This document shows positions 13,009 through 13,286 of a stretch of DNA of 13,286 nucleotides, in pieces (positions within the stretch are counted from its first letter, which is position 1; each line of letters begins with the position of its first letter). The DNA comes from an uncultured Caldimonas sp. (lineage in GTDB: Bacteria; Pseudomonadota; Gammaproteobacteria; Burkholderiales; Burkholderiaceae). The notes under the pieces are model-generated. The model saw nothing but the letters and a program-made list of their open reading frames with translations. It had not been told where the DNA came from and ran no database searches. Made by a program: the position numbers and the translations under genes. The stretch is from contig NZ_CAMLJQ010000068.1 of the NCBI RefSeq assembly GCF_946480305.1, positions 1 to 13,286 on the forward strand. The letters run 5' to 3'.

Positions 13009-13033
13009 GGCGGGTCGCCCTCGAACAGCCGTC

Positions 13034-13286
13034 ATGACGACCTACCGTATCGCCCCCAGCATCCTGTCCGCCGACTTCGCCCGCCTGGGCGAGGAAGTCC
13101 GCAACGTCATCGCCGCGGGCGCCGACTGGATCCATTTCGACGTGATGGACAACCATTACGTTCCCAACCTGACCTTCGGCCCGATGATCTGCGAGGCGCT
13201 GCGCCCGCACGCCAAGAAGGCCGACGGCACGCGCGTGCCGATCGACGTGCACCTGATGGTGCAGCCGGTGGACGCGCTGGCGCAGG
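13034..13286 (+). CDS. rpe: Ribulose-phosphate 3-epimerase, 5' part only
   Basis: The first 84 codons of rpe are present and the gene runs off the window end. The enzyme interconverts D-ribulose 5-phosphate and D-xylulose 5-phosphate in the pentose phosphate and Calvin cycles. The N-terminus of the TIM barrel is typical: [16 protein letters not shown] (6-21), then [17 protein letters not shown] (34-50) and PIDVHLMV (69-76). Metal and active-site residues H34, D36 and H73 are present, as is S9. A few extra residues (KKADGTR, 61-67) lie before the third conserved strand compared with E. coli. No clear Shine-Dalgarno is visible. The gene is divergent from apaG. Confidence 0.97.
   Translation, partial: MTTYRIAPSILSADFARLGEEVRNVIAAGADWIHFDVMDNHYVPNLTFGPMICEALRPHAKKADGTRVPIDVHLMVQPVDALAQ

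Noticed and set aside
12562..13035. N-terminal extension of the PF10136 protein through apaG.
   Set aside because: The added sequence is an out-of-frame reading of apaG, and the TGATG junction marks the normal start.

Overview
The window is high-GC DNA with the gene content of a betaproteobacterium, most likely order Burkholderiales. The best evidence is the right-hand block: rpe, apaG, a Gcr-type membrane protein (PF10136) and a MltA lytic transglycosylase, an order I recall from that group. No RNA gene, insertion sequence, phage gene or CRISPR array is visible. The species cannot be told from this sequence.

Layout. 1-311: a gene-free, strongly C-biased leader with five short degenerate tandem units and two small hairpins. 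312-4413 (+): one tight operon for cyanate use. It encodes a Tat-exported CmpA/NrtA-type binding protein, a permease, an ATPase, an uncharacterised NTF2-like (DUF1348) protein, and cyanase CynS with its catalytic Arg, Glu and Ser in place. 4414-4703: a gene-free gap with three inverted repeats, the first a possible terminator. 4704-7180 (+): a 59-aa serine-rich lipoprotein, then a 757-aa exported protein of unknown function with 14 cysteines in the mature part. 7188-9154: an EamA/DMT exporter (-) divergent from an AraC-family regulator (+). 9165-10473: MltA (-) and a 46-aa one-helix membrane protein (+) whose start codons overlap head to head. 10498-12938 (-): apaG and the PF10136 protein, joined by a TGATG overlap. 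13034-13286 (+): the first 84 codons of rpe, cut by the window edge.

How the genes fit together. The first operon would bind cyanate in the periplasm, import it using ATP, and convert it with bicarbonate to ammonia and CO2, giving a nitrogen source or detoxification. The transporter's substrate is inferred from the linked cynS, since the family also takes nitrate, nitrite and bicarbonate. The DUF1348 gene sits between transporter and enzyme and is translationally coupled to cynS, so it is probably a working part of the pathway. No carbonic anhydrase (CynT) and no CynR- or NtrC-type regulator is in view. The AraC protein probably controls the divergent exporter. From 9165 rightwards the genes look like conserved housekeeping genes; the left two thirds looks accessory.

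The least explained parts are the DUF1348-cynS coupling, the lipoprotein plus 757-aa exported pair, the C-rich leader, and the overlapping mltA/46-aa starts. All family assignments are from reading the sequence; no database search was run.
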